Positions 51,302-60,138 of a stretch of 64,000 nt of DNA are shown here, piece after piece. The notes under the pieces were generated by a model, which saw nothing but the letters and a program-made list of their open reading frames with translations, was not told the DNA's origin and made no database searches. The stretch spans positions 1-64,000 of the forward strand of contig JALHQW010000028.1 in the NCBI GenBank assembly GCA_022841745.1, given 5' to 3'. The stretch's first letter is position 1, and each line of letters starts with the position of its first letter. This DNA comes from Saprospiraceae bacterium. GTDB lineage: Bacteria > Bacteroidota > Bacteroidia > Chitinophagales > Saprospiraceae. The position numbers and the translations under genes were made by a program.

Positions 51302-51796
51302 TCAATTTAAAAATGCTCCAAGTGGTTGATCGTCGCCCACCTGTACGTCAATATTCTCCAACAAGGTAGTGGCCAAGGAGATACCAAAATAGTCAACCTT
51401 TACAGGGAAGGATTTGTGAGAGCGGTCAACAATGACGGCCACCTCCACCTTTTTTGGTAGAGTTTCGAGCAGGGGCTTGCAGGCATAGAAGATGGTGCGG
51501 CCCGTGTTCGCCACATCGTCCACGACGATGACCGCTTTGCCCCGTAGCGCCTCGATTGGCATGCCGATGGTCACTTCCGTGGACAATGGGTCGGCTGGGC
51601 TTACCCGAATCTGGGTCAATGTGATGGGCAGCTTGGAAAAAGACTTTAGCTCGGCTTCCAACAGCTTGGCAAAGGCCATCCCCCGGTTGTTGATGCCTGC
51701 CAGTATCAGTTCCGTCTCATCGTGGTTGTGCTCCAGTATTTCGATGGCGAGCCGCCGTATTTTTTGCCGTATCTTCCGGTCGTTGAGAACTTGCAT
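51302..51796 (-). CDS. PyrR-like phosphoribosyltransferase
   Basis: A 164-residue type I phosphoribosyltransferase from ATG 51796 (MQVLNDRKIRQKIRRLAIEI). The PRPP-binding motif is VIVVDDVANTGRT near 91-103, and an N-terminal GINNRGMAFA loop and the VDRSHKSFPVKVDYFG segment match the PyrR group. PyrR proteins sense UMP and act as uracil phosphoribosyltransferases. No pyr gene is near, so only the family is called. A word-repeat tract lies directly upstream. Confidence 0.82.
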   Translation of the reverse strand: MQVLNDRKIRQKIRRLAIEILEHNHDETELILAGINNRGMAFAKLLEAELKSFSKLPITLTQIRVSPADPLSTEVTIGMPIEALRGKAVIVVDDVANTGRTIFYACKPLLETLPKKVEVAVIVDRSHKSFPVKVDYFGISLATTLLENIDVQVGDDQPLGAFLN

Positions 51797-51800
51797 TTTT

Positions 51801-51835
51801 AAAATGATAAATGATGAATGATAAATGATGAATTG
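51801..51835. repeat. Short-word repeat, AATGATAA type
   Basis: AATGATAAATGATGAATGAT and variants fill 35 bases, 5 bases upstream of the minus-strand start at 51796. A related ATTCATC word tract lies at about 52858-52876. Confidence 0.7.
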
Positions 51836-51946
51836 GGGGTGCAATTAGAACTCGCTGAGATCTCTTGATGCAAATTACATGATAATCTCGAAAATTACCA
51901 TGCACCCTAATCCGAAATCCTTGTCATTCCCGGAGGGAACCCATCG

Positions 51947-52417
51947 TCAGGTTCCAGCCACCCTCGTTGTGGCGAACAGCCGTTTGATGCTGTACCGGCC
52001 GCTGCCGTTCACCATCACCAGGAGCAGGCCACCAGTGACGGCGAGGTTTTTCATGAATAGCACGCCTTGCATCCGTCGGTAAACTTCTTCGCCCGCCACG
52101 CCAATTTCGGGGCAGGTGATGCTCATCTTGCAGGAATCAGGCACATGCCAGAAATCGTGGACGATGAAGGTCACGGGCACCCAATAGAGCATCAACAAGA
52201 AGGCTCCTAAGCTGGAGCGGTATCCCGATAGGATCATCAAGCCGCCCATCACCAGCACCACGATGGCACTGTAGAGCAAGAAGTCAGGCTGCCATTTCAG
52301 CCCGTAAAAGTCCATTTTTGCCTTCGTTTGTTGGAAAAAGAAGATGGAGTCGTACGCTTCGTACAAGAAAATAAAGGATAACAGGATACGCCCCAATAAG
52401 TCGGTAAAGTCTTTCAA
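51947..52417 (-). CDS. DoxX-family membrane protein
   Basis: A 156-residue inner-membrane protein with four hydrophobic helices (about 5-22, 45-63, 68-85 and 120-138). The start MKDFTDLLGRILLSFIFLYE and the second-helix pattern LLYSAIVVLVMGGLMILSGY are those of DoxX proteins, which often act with oxidoreductases; the role here is unknown. It has two Cys in the loop near 95-103 (SCKMSITC). Confidence 0.82.
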   Translation of the reverse strand: MKDFTDLLGRILLSFIFLYEAYDSIFFFQQTKAKMDFYGLKWQPDFLLYSAIVVLVMGGLMILSGYRSSLGAFLLMLYWVPVTFIVHDFWHVPDSCKMSITCPEIGVAGEEVYRRMQGVLFMKNLAVTGGLLLVMVNGSGRYSIKRLFATTRVAGT

Positions 52418-52884
52418 TTGCTTTTTTTTGATGTGAAAAATTCAAATGGGCTGCGAAGTTGGGCTAAAATCCGAAAACTTAGCATACTTTTTAAACCAAA
52501 CAATGCTGAATGAGTGTGCACATGAGCCGTTTATCTTAGCAAAAATAGGGGGTTCATTGAATTTACGTGGTTAATTTGCCCTTCCCAAACATGAAATCTT
52601 ATTCTCACCTTTACGCCCTTATTCTTTGGACTATGCGAATCAGGATGAAAACAGGTGCGGAGCACCGAAATCTTTGTAGTTATAGCAGAATCCCAAGCTT
52701 TGAGGTGCAGCGCACCGGAACATTTTGGTTTGCTGCACCTCAAAGCAATCTCAGAACAATTCGATTATAAATATTTCGCCGGTATGGTTTGCCGGTACGA
52801 GTATGGCGGCTATGGGTTCCAGCAAAATTGTGCGATTTAAACCCCTAATTTGCATTGTTCATCATTCATCATTCAAGATACTAG
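52418..52884. other. Intergenic region with hairpins
   Basis: No gene seen. It has a perfect 15-bp inverted repeat, GCTTTGAGGTGCAGC (52697-52711) against GCTGCACCTCAAAGC (52732-52746), with a GGTGCGGAGCACC hairpin shortly before it. An ATTCATC word tract (about 52852-52880) precedes the permease start. Confidence 0.6.
52697..52746. repeat. Perfect 15-bp inverted repeat
   Basis: Arms GCTTTGAGGTGCAGC and GCTGCACCTCAAAGC around a 20-base loop containing CGCACCGGAACATTTTGG. No T run follows, so it is not a standard terminator. REP-like. Confidence 0.7.
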
Positions 52885-54183
52885 GTGTTCTTTCAGAAAA
52901 AAGCAAACAAGCTCGCCGAGCAATCCTCCCTCGCCCAAACACCTTGGGCACAGGTTTGGCGGCGCTTCCGCAAGGGGCGCACGGCACGGTGGTCGTGGCG
53001 GGTACTGGTGTTCATGGGACTTATCGCCGTGTTTGCTGATTTCATCGCCAACGAGCGGCCACTGTACTGCAAGTTGGGCGGCAGTACCTACTTCCCTGTG
53101 TTCAAGCAATACGCCGTGGACCTGGGACTTGCGAAATGGGATACGGTCTTCTTGCAAAAAAGCTGGGACGAGCACGCCTATGAGGCAGCCATTTTCCCAC
53201 CCATACCGTATTCTTCTTCCACCTTGGACTTACGGAACACCCGTTGCCGAAGCCCGTTCAGCAGCCAAGCGGTGAAGTCGCTACGGTGGCGTCACTGGCT
53301 TGGCACCGACCAATTGGGGCGTGACGTAATGGCAGGCATCGTAAAAGGCACGAGGGTAGCGCTGCTGGTGGGCATCGTTTCGATGGGCATTGCCACCTTG
53401 CTGGGCATCCTGCTCGGCTCGCTGGCGGGCTTCTTCGGCGATGACCGGATGAGGGCCAGTTGGACGGGCATTTTGCTCAACTTGCTGGCACTGTTTTTCG
53501 CTTGGTTCTATGGCTTCGCTGCAAGGAGCTTCGTACTGTCGGAAGCGGCCAAGAACGGTGGCATTGGGTTGGAACTGTTCACGGCACTTGGCATTGCGGC
53601 TGCAATTTTCCTGTTGGCCAATGGCCTCAATTATTTCATCAAGAAATGGGCGAAGCCCCGCCGCATCACGCTCCCGCTCGACCTGCTCATCATGCGGGCA
53701 GTAGAGGTGATGAACGCTGTGCCCGGCCTGCTGCTCTTGCTGGCGATGGTGGCCGTACTACAAAAAAGCTCGATTTTCCACATAATGGCCATCATCGGCC
53801 TGCTGCGTTGGACGCCCGTGACCCGCTTCCTACGGGCCGAGCTGCTGCGCATCCGCAACCTCAACTATATAGAGGCCGCCCGTGCAATGGCCTTCCCAGA
53901 GTGGCGCATCCTGTGGCGCCATGCCTTGCCAAACGCCATTGGCCCCGTGCTCATCGTGGTGGCATTTGGGGCCGCTTCCGCAATATTGATGGAGTCCACC
54001 CTTTCCTTTCTTGGGTTCGGTATTGGGTCGGGCGGTGTGACTTGGGGCAGTATGTTGTCGGAAGTGAGGAGCAACCCTTCGGCCTGGTGGCTGGCGGTGT
54101 TTCCCGGAGGGGCCATCTTCGTGGCGGTGACGGTGTTCAACCTGATTGGCGACGGGCTTTCGGAGGCAATGGCCGAACGATAG
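52885..54183 (+). CDS. ABC transporter permease of the OppC/DppC type
   Basis: A 432-residue inner-membrane permease for peptides or similar. The binding-protein-dependent signature is clear: WLGTDQLGRDVMAGIVKGTR near 138-157, and the EAA loop EAARAMAFPEWRILWRHALP near 329-348. Residues about 187-266 are an insertion with two extra hydrophobic helices between the first core helices and the NAVPGLLLL segment; a standard DppC has no such insertion. The start codon is GTG 52885; no ATG is closer. No ATPase or binding protein is adjacent, so the rest of the transporter must be elsewhere. Confidence 0.85.
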   Translation: MFFQKKANKLAEQSSLAQTPWAQVWRRFRKGRTARWSWRVLVFMGLIAVFADFIANERPLYCKLGGSTYFPVFKQYAVDLGLAKWDTVFLQKSWDEHAYEAAIFPPIPYSSSTLDLRNTRCRSPFSSQAVKSLRWRHWLGTDQLGRDVMAGIVKGTRVALLVGIVSMGIATLLGILLGSLAGFFGDDRMRASWTGILLNLLALFFAWFYGFAARSFVLSEAAKNGGIGLELFTALGIAAAIFLLANGLNYFIKKWAKPRRITLPLDLLIMRAVEVMNAVPGLLLLLAMVAVLQKSSIFHIMAIIGLLRWTPVTRFLRAELLRIRNLNYIEAARAMAFPEWRILWRHALPNAIGPVLIVVAFGAASAILMESTLSFLGFGIGSGGVTWGSMLSEVRSNPSAWWLAVFPGGAIFVAVTVFNLIGDGLSEAMAER

Positions 54184-54347
54184 GGCTTGGGCTAAAGAAC
54201 GCTGCGGTGCTGTGTAATCCCACCAAATACATTAATTCTACTGCGCCAAAGGAGCAATTCGCCTTCCGAAGTGCATTTTTTTCGAGAAAATGCAGCAAAC
54301 AAGGCAAAAACCCAGTAAATACTGAAACACCCGCTTGGAGGGATGCG

Positions 54348-54545
54348 TTATTTTCCTCGTTTATAGACGCTTTTCGGGAAAAGCCCCGACTTGGCTTTTG
54401 ATTTTTTGTAGTTGCCCTTTTTGTCAGGTTGCACATGTGCCGACTCGTTCATTGGGCAGCCAGTGCCACGGTTGCAGCCGGTGGTGGAAAGGAGAAAGGT
54501 AAAGGCGGCGAGGCCGAAAACAATCAAAAAAGGCGATTTCTTCAT
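54348..54545 (-). CDS. Small lipoprotein
   Basis: A 65-residue protein from ATG 54545 (MKKSPFLIVFGLAAFTFLLS). The lipobox TTGC places the lipidated Cys at 24, followed by NRGTGCPMNESAHVQPD. A basic tail (KGNYKKSKAKSGLFPKS) follows. Small lipoproteins with the GCPMNE-type and SGLFP-type segments recur in Bacteroidota; function unknown. The stretch 54184-54347 has no gene. Confidence 0.7.
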   Translation of the reverse strand: MKKSPFLIVFGLAAFTFLLSTTGCNRGTGCPMNESAHVQPDKKGNYKKSKAKSGLFPKSVYKRGK

Positions 54546-54760
54546 AGTCAAGAAAAAAAATTATGGTCTTGCAGGTTTTATGGCATTTGGAGAAACTGGC
54601 ACTCTTCAGCAGATCTCCCAAAGATGTTAAACCTTCAATACCAAGCTTTTACAACAAAATTCAATCTAAAGAAAGCGGCTGCAAAGTTGCGCATATTCCT
54701 TGTCAAAAGCCAGTGTTGCGTGAAAAGCCCAATAAAATCAGGCAATTTTATGCTAAAAAC

Positions 54761-54791
54761 GTTGGCGGATATGGATGCTTGTATATTTTTG
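54761..54791 (+). promoter_or_regulatory. Promoter of the HU gene
   Basis: TATTTTTG (54784-54791) fits TAnnTTTG, with GTTG (54761-54764) 19 bases upstream as a weak -33 element. ATG is 42 bases downstream. The upstream region 54552-54760 shows no gene. Confidence 0.6.
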
Positions 54792-54832
54792 CGCCTCTTT
54801 TTTAAAACTGTAAATTTTTTAAACCATTTAAG

Positions 54833-55105
54833 ATGAACAAAGGAGATTTGATCAACAAGGTAGCCGAAAGCGCTGGCCTTACGAAAGCTCAAGCCACTTC
54901 TGCCGTTAACACTGTTTTCGAAGCAGTTGGCGAATCACTCAACAAAGGCGACAAAGTAACCATCATTGGTTTCGGTACTTTCTCTGTTTCCAAGCGTGAA
55001 GCTCGTCAGGGTCGCAACCCACAGTCTGGCCAAACTATCACCATCGCAGCCAAGACTTCCGTGAAGTTCAAGGCTGGCAAAGAACTGGCGGATTCTGTGA
55101 ACTAA
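54833..55105 (+). CDS. HU-family DNA-binding protein
   Basis: A 90-residue nucleoid protein that bends and packages DNA as a dimer. MNKGDLINKVAESAGLTKAQ matches the helical dimer region; GTFSVSKREARQGRNPQSGQ is the DNA-binding arm with the conserved RNP; FKAGKELADSV ends the protein as usual. Standard HU length. It has its own promoter and terminator. Confidence 0.96.
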   Translation: MNKGDLINKVAESAGLTKAQATSAVNTVFEAVGESLNKGDKVTIIGFGTFSVSKREARQGRNPQSGQTITIAAKTSVKFKAGKELADSVN

Positions 55106-55140
55106 TCACGAACCGAAAGATTTAGCTTTCAAAGAGGATA

Positions 55141-55175
55141 GGGCAACTTGGGTAACATTCCCAGTTGCCCTTTTC
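55141..55175 (+). terminator. Terminator after HU
   Basis: GGGCAACTTGGG pairs with CCCAGTTGCCC (one bulged T) and is followed by TTTTCC. It lies 36 bases after the HU stop. Confidence 0.75.
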
Positions 55176-55190
55176 CTTTGCGGAAAATCG

Positions 55191-55198
55191 TACCTTTG
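55191..55198 (+). promoter_or_regulatory. -7 promoter motif TACCTTTG
   Basis: Fits TAnnTTTG, about 110 bases before the PLP-enzyme start. A TTTG lies only 10 bases upstream, too close for a -33 element. The 110-base leader includes a CCGTCCATCG/CCGTCCACCG short-word tract (55264-55300). Confidence 0.5.
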
Positions 55199-55310
55199 CG
55201 GGCCTTTTGGACGTGAGCGCCTTTTTTGGCACAAAACATTCATAAACAAGCGATTGCACCGTACGCCGTCCATCGTTGGCCGTCCACCGTTAATCGTCAA
55301 CCGATAATAC

Positions 55311-56447
55311 ATGAAATTCGCAACCAAGACCATCCACGCTGGCATCGAGCCAGACCCCAGCACGGGGGCCGTGATGACGCCCATTTACCAGACAAGCACC
55401 TATGCCCAGGCTGCACCCGGCGACCACCAGGGCTACGAATATGCCCGCACCCAAAACCCCACCCGCCATGCGCTGGAGGCCAACCTCGCTGCCCTCGAAA
55501 ACGGGGCCGACGGCATCTGCTTTGGTAGCGGCCTTGCCGCAATGGACGCCATCCTCAAAATGCTCAATGCTGGCGACGAAGTGGTGGCCACCAACGACCT
55601 CTACGGCGGCTCCTATCGCCTTATAACCAAAATATACGAGCGCTTTGGCCTCAAGGGGCATTTCGTGCCCATGTACGACGCCAGCCAGTTCGAGCAATAC
55701 CTGACGCCAAAGACGAAGCTGATTTGGATTGAAACGCCCACGAACCCCATGCTCAACATCGTGGACATCGAGGCCATCTGTGCCATCGCAAAGCGGCGAG
55801 GCATCCTAACGGCAGTGGACAATACCTTCGCATCGCCCTACCTCCAGAACCCGCTCGACCTCGGTGCCGACATGGTCATCCACTCAGCCACGAAGTACCT
55901 CGGCGGCCACTCCGACACCGTACTTGGGGCAGTCGTAGCCAAGGAAGCTGAAGTTGCGAAGCAACTCCATTTCATCCAAAACGCCAGCGGTGCCGTGCCA
56001 GGCCCGATGGACTGCTTCCTCGTGCTGCGGGGCATCAAAACGCTGCACCTGCGGGTGCAACGGGCCTGTGAAAACGCCGAGAAAATCGCCCATTCCCTAC
56101 TGGGCAACCCCAAAATCAACAAAGTCTATTACCCCGGATTCGCCGACCATCCCGGTCACGAACTAGCCAAAAAGCAGATGCGCCATTTCGGCGCAATGGT
56201 CTCTTTTGACCTCAAAGAAGACACCCTTGAAAATGCCAACCAAATTTTGACCAAAACCAAGCTCTTCACGCTCGCCGAGTCGCTCGGTGGTGTTGAATCG
56301 CTCATCGGGCACCCTTCCACCATGACCCACGCCTCCATCCCAAGGGAAGAGCGGCTGAAGGTCGGCCTCACCGATTCGCTCATCCGTCTGAGCGTCGGCG
56401 TAGAGGACGTGGACGACTTGCTTGCTGATTTGCAGCAGGCTTTGTAA
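55311..56447 (+). CDS. Cystathionine gamma-synthase/lyase family PLP enzyme
   Basis: A 378-residue pyridoxal-phosphate enzyme of sulfur amino acid metabolism. Landmarks: YEYARTQNPTRHALE near 42-56, FGSGLAAMDA near 71-80 (PLP phosphate region), AVDNTFASPYLQ with Asp170, and HSATKYLGGHSD with the Schiff-base Lys195. The C-terminal domain ends with GVEDVDDLLADLQQAL, as is standard. Cystathionine gamma-synthase, gamma-lyase and methionine gamma-lyase cannot be told apart by eye here, so no symbol is given. Cytoplasmic. Confidence 0.9.
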   Translation: MKFATKTIHAGIEPDPSTGAVMTPIYQTSTYAQAAPGDHQGYEYARTQNPTRHALEANLAALENGADGICFGSGLAAMDAILKMLNAGDEVVATNDLYGGSYRLITKIYERFGLKGHFVPMYDASQFEQYLTPKTKLIWIETPTNPMLNIVDIEAICAIAKRRGILTAVDNTFASPYLQNPLDLGADMVIHSATKYLGGHSDTVLGAVVAKEAEVAKQLHFIQNASGAVPGPMDCFLVLRGIKTLHLRVQRACENAEKIAHSLLGNPKINKVYYPGFADHPGHELAKKQMRHFGAMVSFDLKEDTLENANQILTKTKLFTLAESLGGVESLIGHPSTMTHASIPREERLKVGLTDSLIRLSVGVEDVDDLLADLQQAL

Positions 56448-56535
56448 TCGTCATTGGTCATTAAAGTCATTAGACATTGGAGTCATTGGTCATTAAACAA
56501 TGCTTGACACCCAATGACCAATGACTAATGACCAC
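56448..56535. repeat. Short-word repeat, GTCATTGG / CCAATGAC type
   Basis: GTCATTGGTCATTAAAGTCATT (left, from 56453) and CCAATGACCAATGACTAATG (right, ending 56534) are complementary word blocks around a spacer containing AACAATGCTTGACA. The tract begins right after the preceding stop. Confidence 0.75.
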
Positions 56536-56691
56536 CTCGTTCGGACAAAGCTGGGAACGCCCGGTGACGCATTGTTCGGCAGGGTTAACATTGCTGAATT
56601 GTTTTATTGTTGAATTGTTGTGTGCCGAGCAATAAGCCAACAACCCCAAACAATTTTAACAATTTAGCAATACAACAATTTTTACCAATAA

Positions 56692-58539
56692 ATGAAATTC
56701 ACAGATTTGAACCTCATCGAACCTATCCTGCGCTCTTTGCAGGAAGAAGGTTATGAGATCCCAACCCCCATCCAACAACAGAGCATACCGCATTCCATCG
56801 AAGGGCGAGACCTGCTCGCATGCGCCCAGACAGGCACTGGAAAGACCGCTGCATTTGCCATTCCGATTTTGCAAAGATTGAATGAAAAATATGGCACCAA
56901 TCCACCGCACCATATCAAAGCGTTGATTTTGACCCCGACCCGTGAGCTGGCCATCCAGATTGGCGAAAGCTTCACGGCGTATGGCCGACACTTAAAGCTG
57001 CGCAATTTCGTAGTTTTCGGTGGCGTGGGGCAAAAACCGCAGGAAGACGCCATGCGCCGTGGCGTGGACATCCTCATTGCCACGCCGGGCCGCCTGCTCG
57101 ACCTGATGAACCAGGGCTTCGTGAAGCTCAACCAACTCGAAATCTTCGTGCTGGACGAGGCCGACCGGATGCTCGACATGGGCTTTATCCACGACGTGCG
57201 CAAGGTCATAAAAGTACTGCCAACGGTGCGCCAAACGCTGTTCTTCTCGGCCACCATGCCCCCGGAAATTGCGAAGCTGGCCCACGACATCCTAACCGAC
57301 CCCATCAAAGTAGCCGTGACGCCCGTGAGCAGCACGGCGGAGCTGATTGACCAGAGCATTTATTTTGTGGACAAAAACCGCAAAAAGCACCTGTTGCTGC
57401 ACCTGCTCCAGACGCATGACGTCAAGTCGGTGCTGGTATTTACCCGCACCAAGCACGGCGCAAACCGAGTGGCTCAAGACCTCACCAAAGCAGGCATTGA
57501 GGCCATGGCCATCCACGGAAACAAGTCACAGACGGCCCGCCAGGCAGCTTTGCAGAACTTTAAAACGGGAGAAATCAAGGTGCTGGTCGCAACGGATATT
57601 GCCGCTAGGGGAATTGACTTGGAGGAATTGTCTCACGTGGTTAATTTTGACCTGCCCAATGTGCCCGAAACCTACGTCCACCGCATTGGCCGTACGGGCC
57701 GGGCCGGTGCCAGCGGTATCGCCTTTTCATTTTGCGACAGCGAGGAAAAAGCCTACTTGCGGGACATTGAGAAGCTAATCAATAAAAAAGTGCCAGTCGT
57801 GAACGAACATCCATACCCGCTCGGCAGCGCTCCAAAGGACGAAAGACCCGACGACGACCGACCACCCCGCCAGCCTCGAAATCAACCTCGAAACCCCCAA
57901 AGGGACAAGCAGCCAAGGCGGAACGAACCCCAAAGGGGCGAACCCCGCAGAGAGCAGCAAGGCGGCAACAGGCCGCCTAGAAATGAGCGGCAGGGTGGCG
58001 AGCCTCAAAGGGGCGAGCCTCGCCAGCAGCCGCAAGGCGACCGCCCGCAAAGGGACGAGCAACAAAGAGGCGAGCAGCGCCCGCAAAACGCCCAAGGCGG
58101 CGATGCCCGCCCAGCGGTAGGCAACGGCGACGAAGGGCGCTCGAACGCCTCCCGTCGCCGTGGTGGTCGTGGCGGAAGGGGACGAGGTGGCCGCAGCCGT
58201 GAGAACACCCCAAGCACCGAAAACCGCCAGCCACAAGGCGAGCGGGAGCCGCGCAGCGAGCAACCTCGTCAGCAACAAGGCAGCAATCCGCAAAGAAGCG
58301 AGCAGCGCCCGCAGCAACAACCGCCAAGGCCGCAACAGCAGCCGAAGCCGAAGCAAGAAAGTGAATCTTCCGATAGCGGTGCTAAGTGGTCGTCCCTTTT
58401 CCAAGCGACCAAGACTGGTGCCAAAGGCTTCATCATCAAGAGCGACCGGGACGAGATGGCTGCCAACAAGAAGAAAAAAGACTGGAAAGGCGGCGGAGGC
58501 AATGACCGCCGTGGGCCGAGAGGCGGGGGCGGAAAATAG
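56692..58539 (+). CDS. DEAD-box RNA helicase with long R/Q/P/G-rich tail (RhlE-like)
   Basis: A 615-residue ATP-dependent RNA helicase. Q-motif region [10 protein letters not shown], Walker A AQTGTGKT (45-52), PTREL, TPGR, DEAD (155-158), SAT (186-188), [10 protein letters not shown] and HRIGRTGR are intact, in RhlE order. From about 380 to 615 the tail has very low complexity, mainly Arg, Gln, Pro, Gly, Asn and Glu, with an RGG-type segment ([13 protein letters not shown]). Such tails bind RNA and promote condensates. Transcribed alone after a word-repeat tract; ends with a hairpin. Confidence 0.93.
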   Translation: MKFTDLNLIEPILRSLQEEGYEIPTPIQQQSIPHSIEGRDLLACAQTGTGKTAAFAIPILQRLNEKYGTNPPHHIKALILTPTRELAIQIGESFTAYGRHLKLRNFVVFGGVGQKPQEDAMRRGVDILIATPGRLLDLMNQGFVKLNQLEIFVLDEADRMLDMGFIHDVRKVIKVLPTVRQTLFFSATMPPEIAKLAHDILTDPIKVAVTPVSSTAELIDQSIYFVDKNRKKHLLLHLLQTHDVKSVLVFTRTKHGANRVAQDLTKAGIEAMAIHGNKSQTARQAALQNFKTGEIKVLVATDIAARGIDLEELSHVVNFDLPNVPETYVHRIGRTGRAGASGIAFSFCDSEEKAYLRDIEKLINKKVPVVNEHPYPLGSAPKDERPDDDRPPRQPRNQPRNPQRDKQPRRNEPQRGEPRREQQGGNRPPRNERQGGEPQRGEPRQQPQGDRPQRDEQQRGEQRPQNAQGGDARPAVGNGDEGRSNASRRRGGRGGRGRGGRSRENTPSTENRQPQGEREPRSEQPRQQQGSNPQRSEQRPQQQPPRPQQQPKPKQESESSDSGAKWSSLFQATKTGAKGFIIKSDRDEMAANKKKKDWKGGGGNDRRGPRGGGGK

Positions 58540-58550
58540 TAATGGTCATA

Positions 58551-58582
58551 GGGGTGGCACCTTTTCAAGAAGATGCCACCCC
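58551..58582. terminator. Hairpin between convergent helicase and secreted protein genes
   Basis: GGGGTGGCA (58551-58559) and TGCCACCCC (58574-58582) form a perfect 9-bp stem between the two stops (58539 and 58593). No long T run, so it is a weak terminator candidate. Confidence 0.5.
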
Positions 58583-58592
58583 TTGCCCGTAG

Positions 58593-59879
58593 CTATTTCA
58601 ATACAACCAACCTCGCCGTAAACACTTGATTATCAAATTTCAGGGATGTAAAGTACACGCCCTCATTTAATTGTTGCGTAGGTAATACGTAGCCGTTCAG
58701 CCCTTGGCCGACTTTCAAGTTGGCTTGGAAAACCGTTCTACCCTGCACATCGATCAGGTTAAGCGTTGCTTGGCTGACAGCTTTTTGGGCAGTGAAAACC
58801 AAATTGGCCGCTGCATTGGCAGGGTTCGGATAAATCCCATAATCAAGAAGCGGGACATTAGGGTCAAGTACCGCATTTACCTCACCGACTTTTTCCTTTT
58901 CAAAAATGGCTTTCCCCGTTTGGCTTCCGCCAAAACCAGTGAAGTTTATCTTCCAAATCTCACCGGCAGTGGTCTGCACGAAATAGGCGATGTTTTGATA
59001 GATGAGCCAAGATGTACCTGAAAAAGCCTTCCAATCGTAGCCAATTACATCAATATCGGCACTTAGGCTATCTGCCCAGTCGTCGAAGCTGACGTTGGCG
59101 GGATCAACGCTATTGGCCTGCGCCACTTGCACACCGGGGCCTGAGAGGACGCCCATGACGCCCGTCGGTACCACCTCCGAAGTGCCCGGTACGGGGAACG
59201 GGGTGATGTAACGGCAGTACAACAGGTCGAATCCATCGGTAGGCTCCACGTTGACGGTGTTGCCCGTTGCGAAGCTAAAATAAGCCAGCGTGCTGCCCGC
59301 ATGGTCGGCCTTGTTGATGGTTTTGGAGGTCTCGTTGGAGCCGTCGAGGTTGGCGTAGCGGAAGGTATAGACCCCGTCAACGAGCGACTGCACTTGCAGC
59401 TTGCGGTATTGCCCATTGCGGAGCTTCACCACAAAAACCCGTTCGCCTTCCACGTTTTGAGAATTGGCGTCCCGAACGCCCCAACCCAGGTCGAGCGGGT
59501 CGGAAGGGTCTGCAACCTCGTTCAGTGCCCCTTTCGACCACGATTTTTCGGCGTTGAAAACCTGGAAGTCTTCCAGCGAGGAAGGTTCGGGCTGGTCGTC
59601 GAAATCGGTGGAAAGGGCATCGTACAGCTCGATATAGGGCAGGGGCTGGCCCATGCTGGAGCCGCTGCTCTCGTTGATGAAGATACCTGCATCTGCTGCC
59701 GCCACGCTGAAGGCGAGGTCCCAGGCATCGTTGGCTACGGGCGTTTCATCGCCTGTGGGAAGGCTGTAATAGCTTTGAAAGGCATAGCCTGCACCAGCGT
59801 TCAGTTCTTGGAGTTCTTGCGCCGGCAGGCACTGTGAGGTGGCCAACAGCAAGCCGAGTTGGAGTATTTGTCTTTTCAT
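58593..59879 (-). CDS. HmuY-like secreted protein with T9SS type A sorting domain
   Basis: A 428-residue secreted protein from ATG 59879 (MKRQILQLGLLLATSQCLPA). Residues about 20-300 show repeated beta strands with the pattern AWDLAFSVAAADAGIFINE, WGVRDANSQN and VFVVKLRNGQYRKLQVQSL, which resembles HmuY, the haem-binding lipoprotein family of Bacteroidota. His/Met haem ligands cannot be assigned by eye. The tail has PNPANAAANLVFTAQ, IDVQGRTVFQANL and a closing ARLVVL strand, a T9SS type A sorting domain. A combination of HmuY-like domain and T9SS tail would place it on the cell surface. Confidence 0.78.
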   Translation of the reverse strand: MKRQILQLGLLLATSQCLPAQELQELNAGAGYAFQSYYSLPTGDETPVANDAWDLAFSVAAADAGIFINESSGSSMGQPLPYIELYDALSTDFDDQPEPSSLEDFQVFNAEKSWSKGALNEVADPSDPLDLGWGVRDANSQNVEGERVFVVKLRNGQYRKLQVQSLVDGVYTFRYANLDGSNETSKTINKADHAGSTLAYFSFATGNTVNVEPTDGFDLLYCRYITPFPVPGTSEVVPTGVMGVLSGPGVQVAQANSVDPANVSFDDWADSLSADIDVIGYDWKAFSGTSWLIYQNIAYFVQTTAGEIWKINFTGFGGSQTGKAIFEKEKVGEVNAVLDPNVPLLDYGIYPNPANAAANLVFTAQKAVSQATLNLIDVQGRTVFQANLKVGQGLNGYVLPTQQLNEGVYFTSLKFDNQVFTARLVVLK

Positions 59880-59974
59880 GTTGCTGCGCAATTTTTAATG
59901 AAGAATGAAAGATTGTTTGCGAAGCAAAAGTCCAATTAAATCAAATCGTTTGCGTCAGGGATTTGTCAGAATGA

Positions 59975-60127
59975 GAGGCCGATAGCACACTCGTGCAAGT
60001 AGTCGAGGCGGATTGGAGCGATGGTGCTATGCGATTGGCTGCTGCCGATTGGCCGACGGGCACCTATACCGTAACTTTAATGGATGAAGTTGGGAGTAGT
60101 GCAAGTAAGCGCCTGGTGGTACACTAA
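59975..60127 (+). pseudogene. Second headless T9SS type A sorting domain
   Basis: The frame opens after a TGA at 59972 and reads TLVQVVEADWSDGAMRLAAA, then DWPTGTYTVTLMDEVG, ending SASKRLVVH and a stop at 60125. The strand-turn-strand layout and the final KRLVV strand are those of a T9SS tail. No start codon and no cargo part. It lies between the HmuY-like gene start and the patatin gene stop on the other strand. Confidence 0.65.
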
Positions 60128-60138
60128 TGATTTTTCAG

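Noticed and set aside
54271-54296. Terminator-like TGCATTTT/AAAATGCA stem
   Set aside because: Stem is weak, AT-rich and has no T run on either strand after it.
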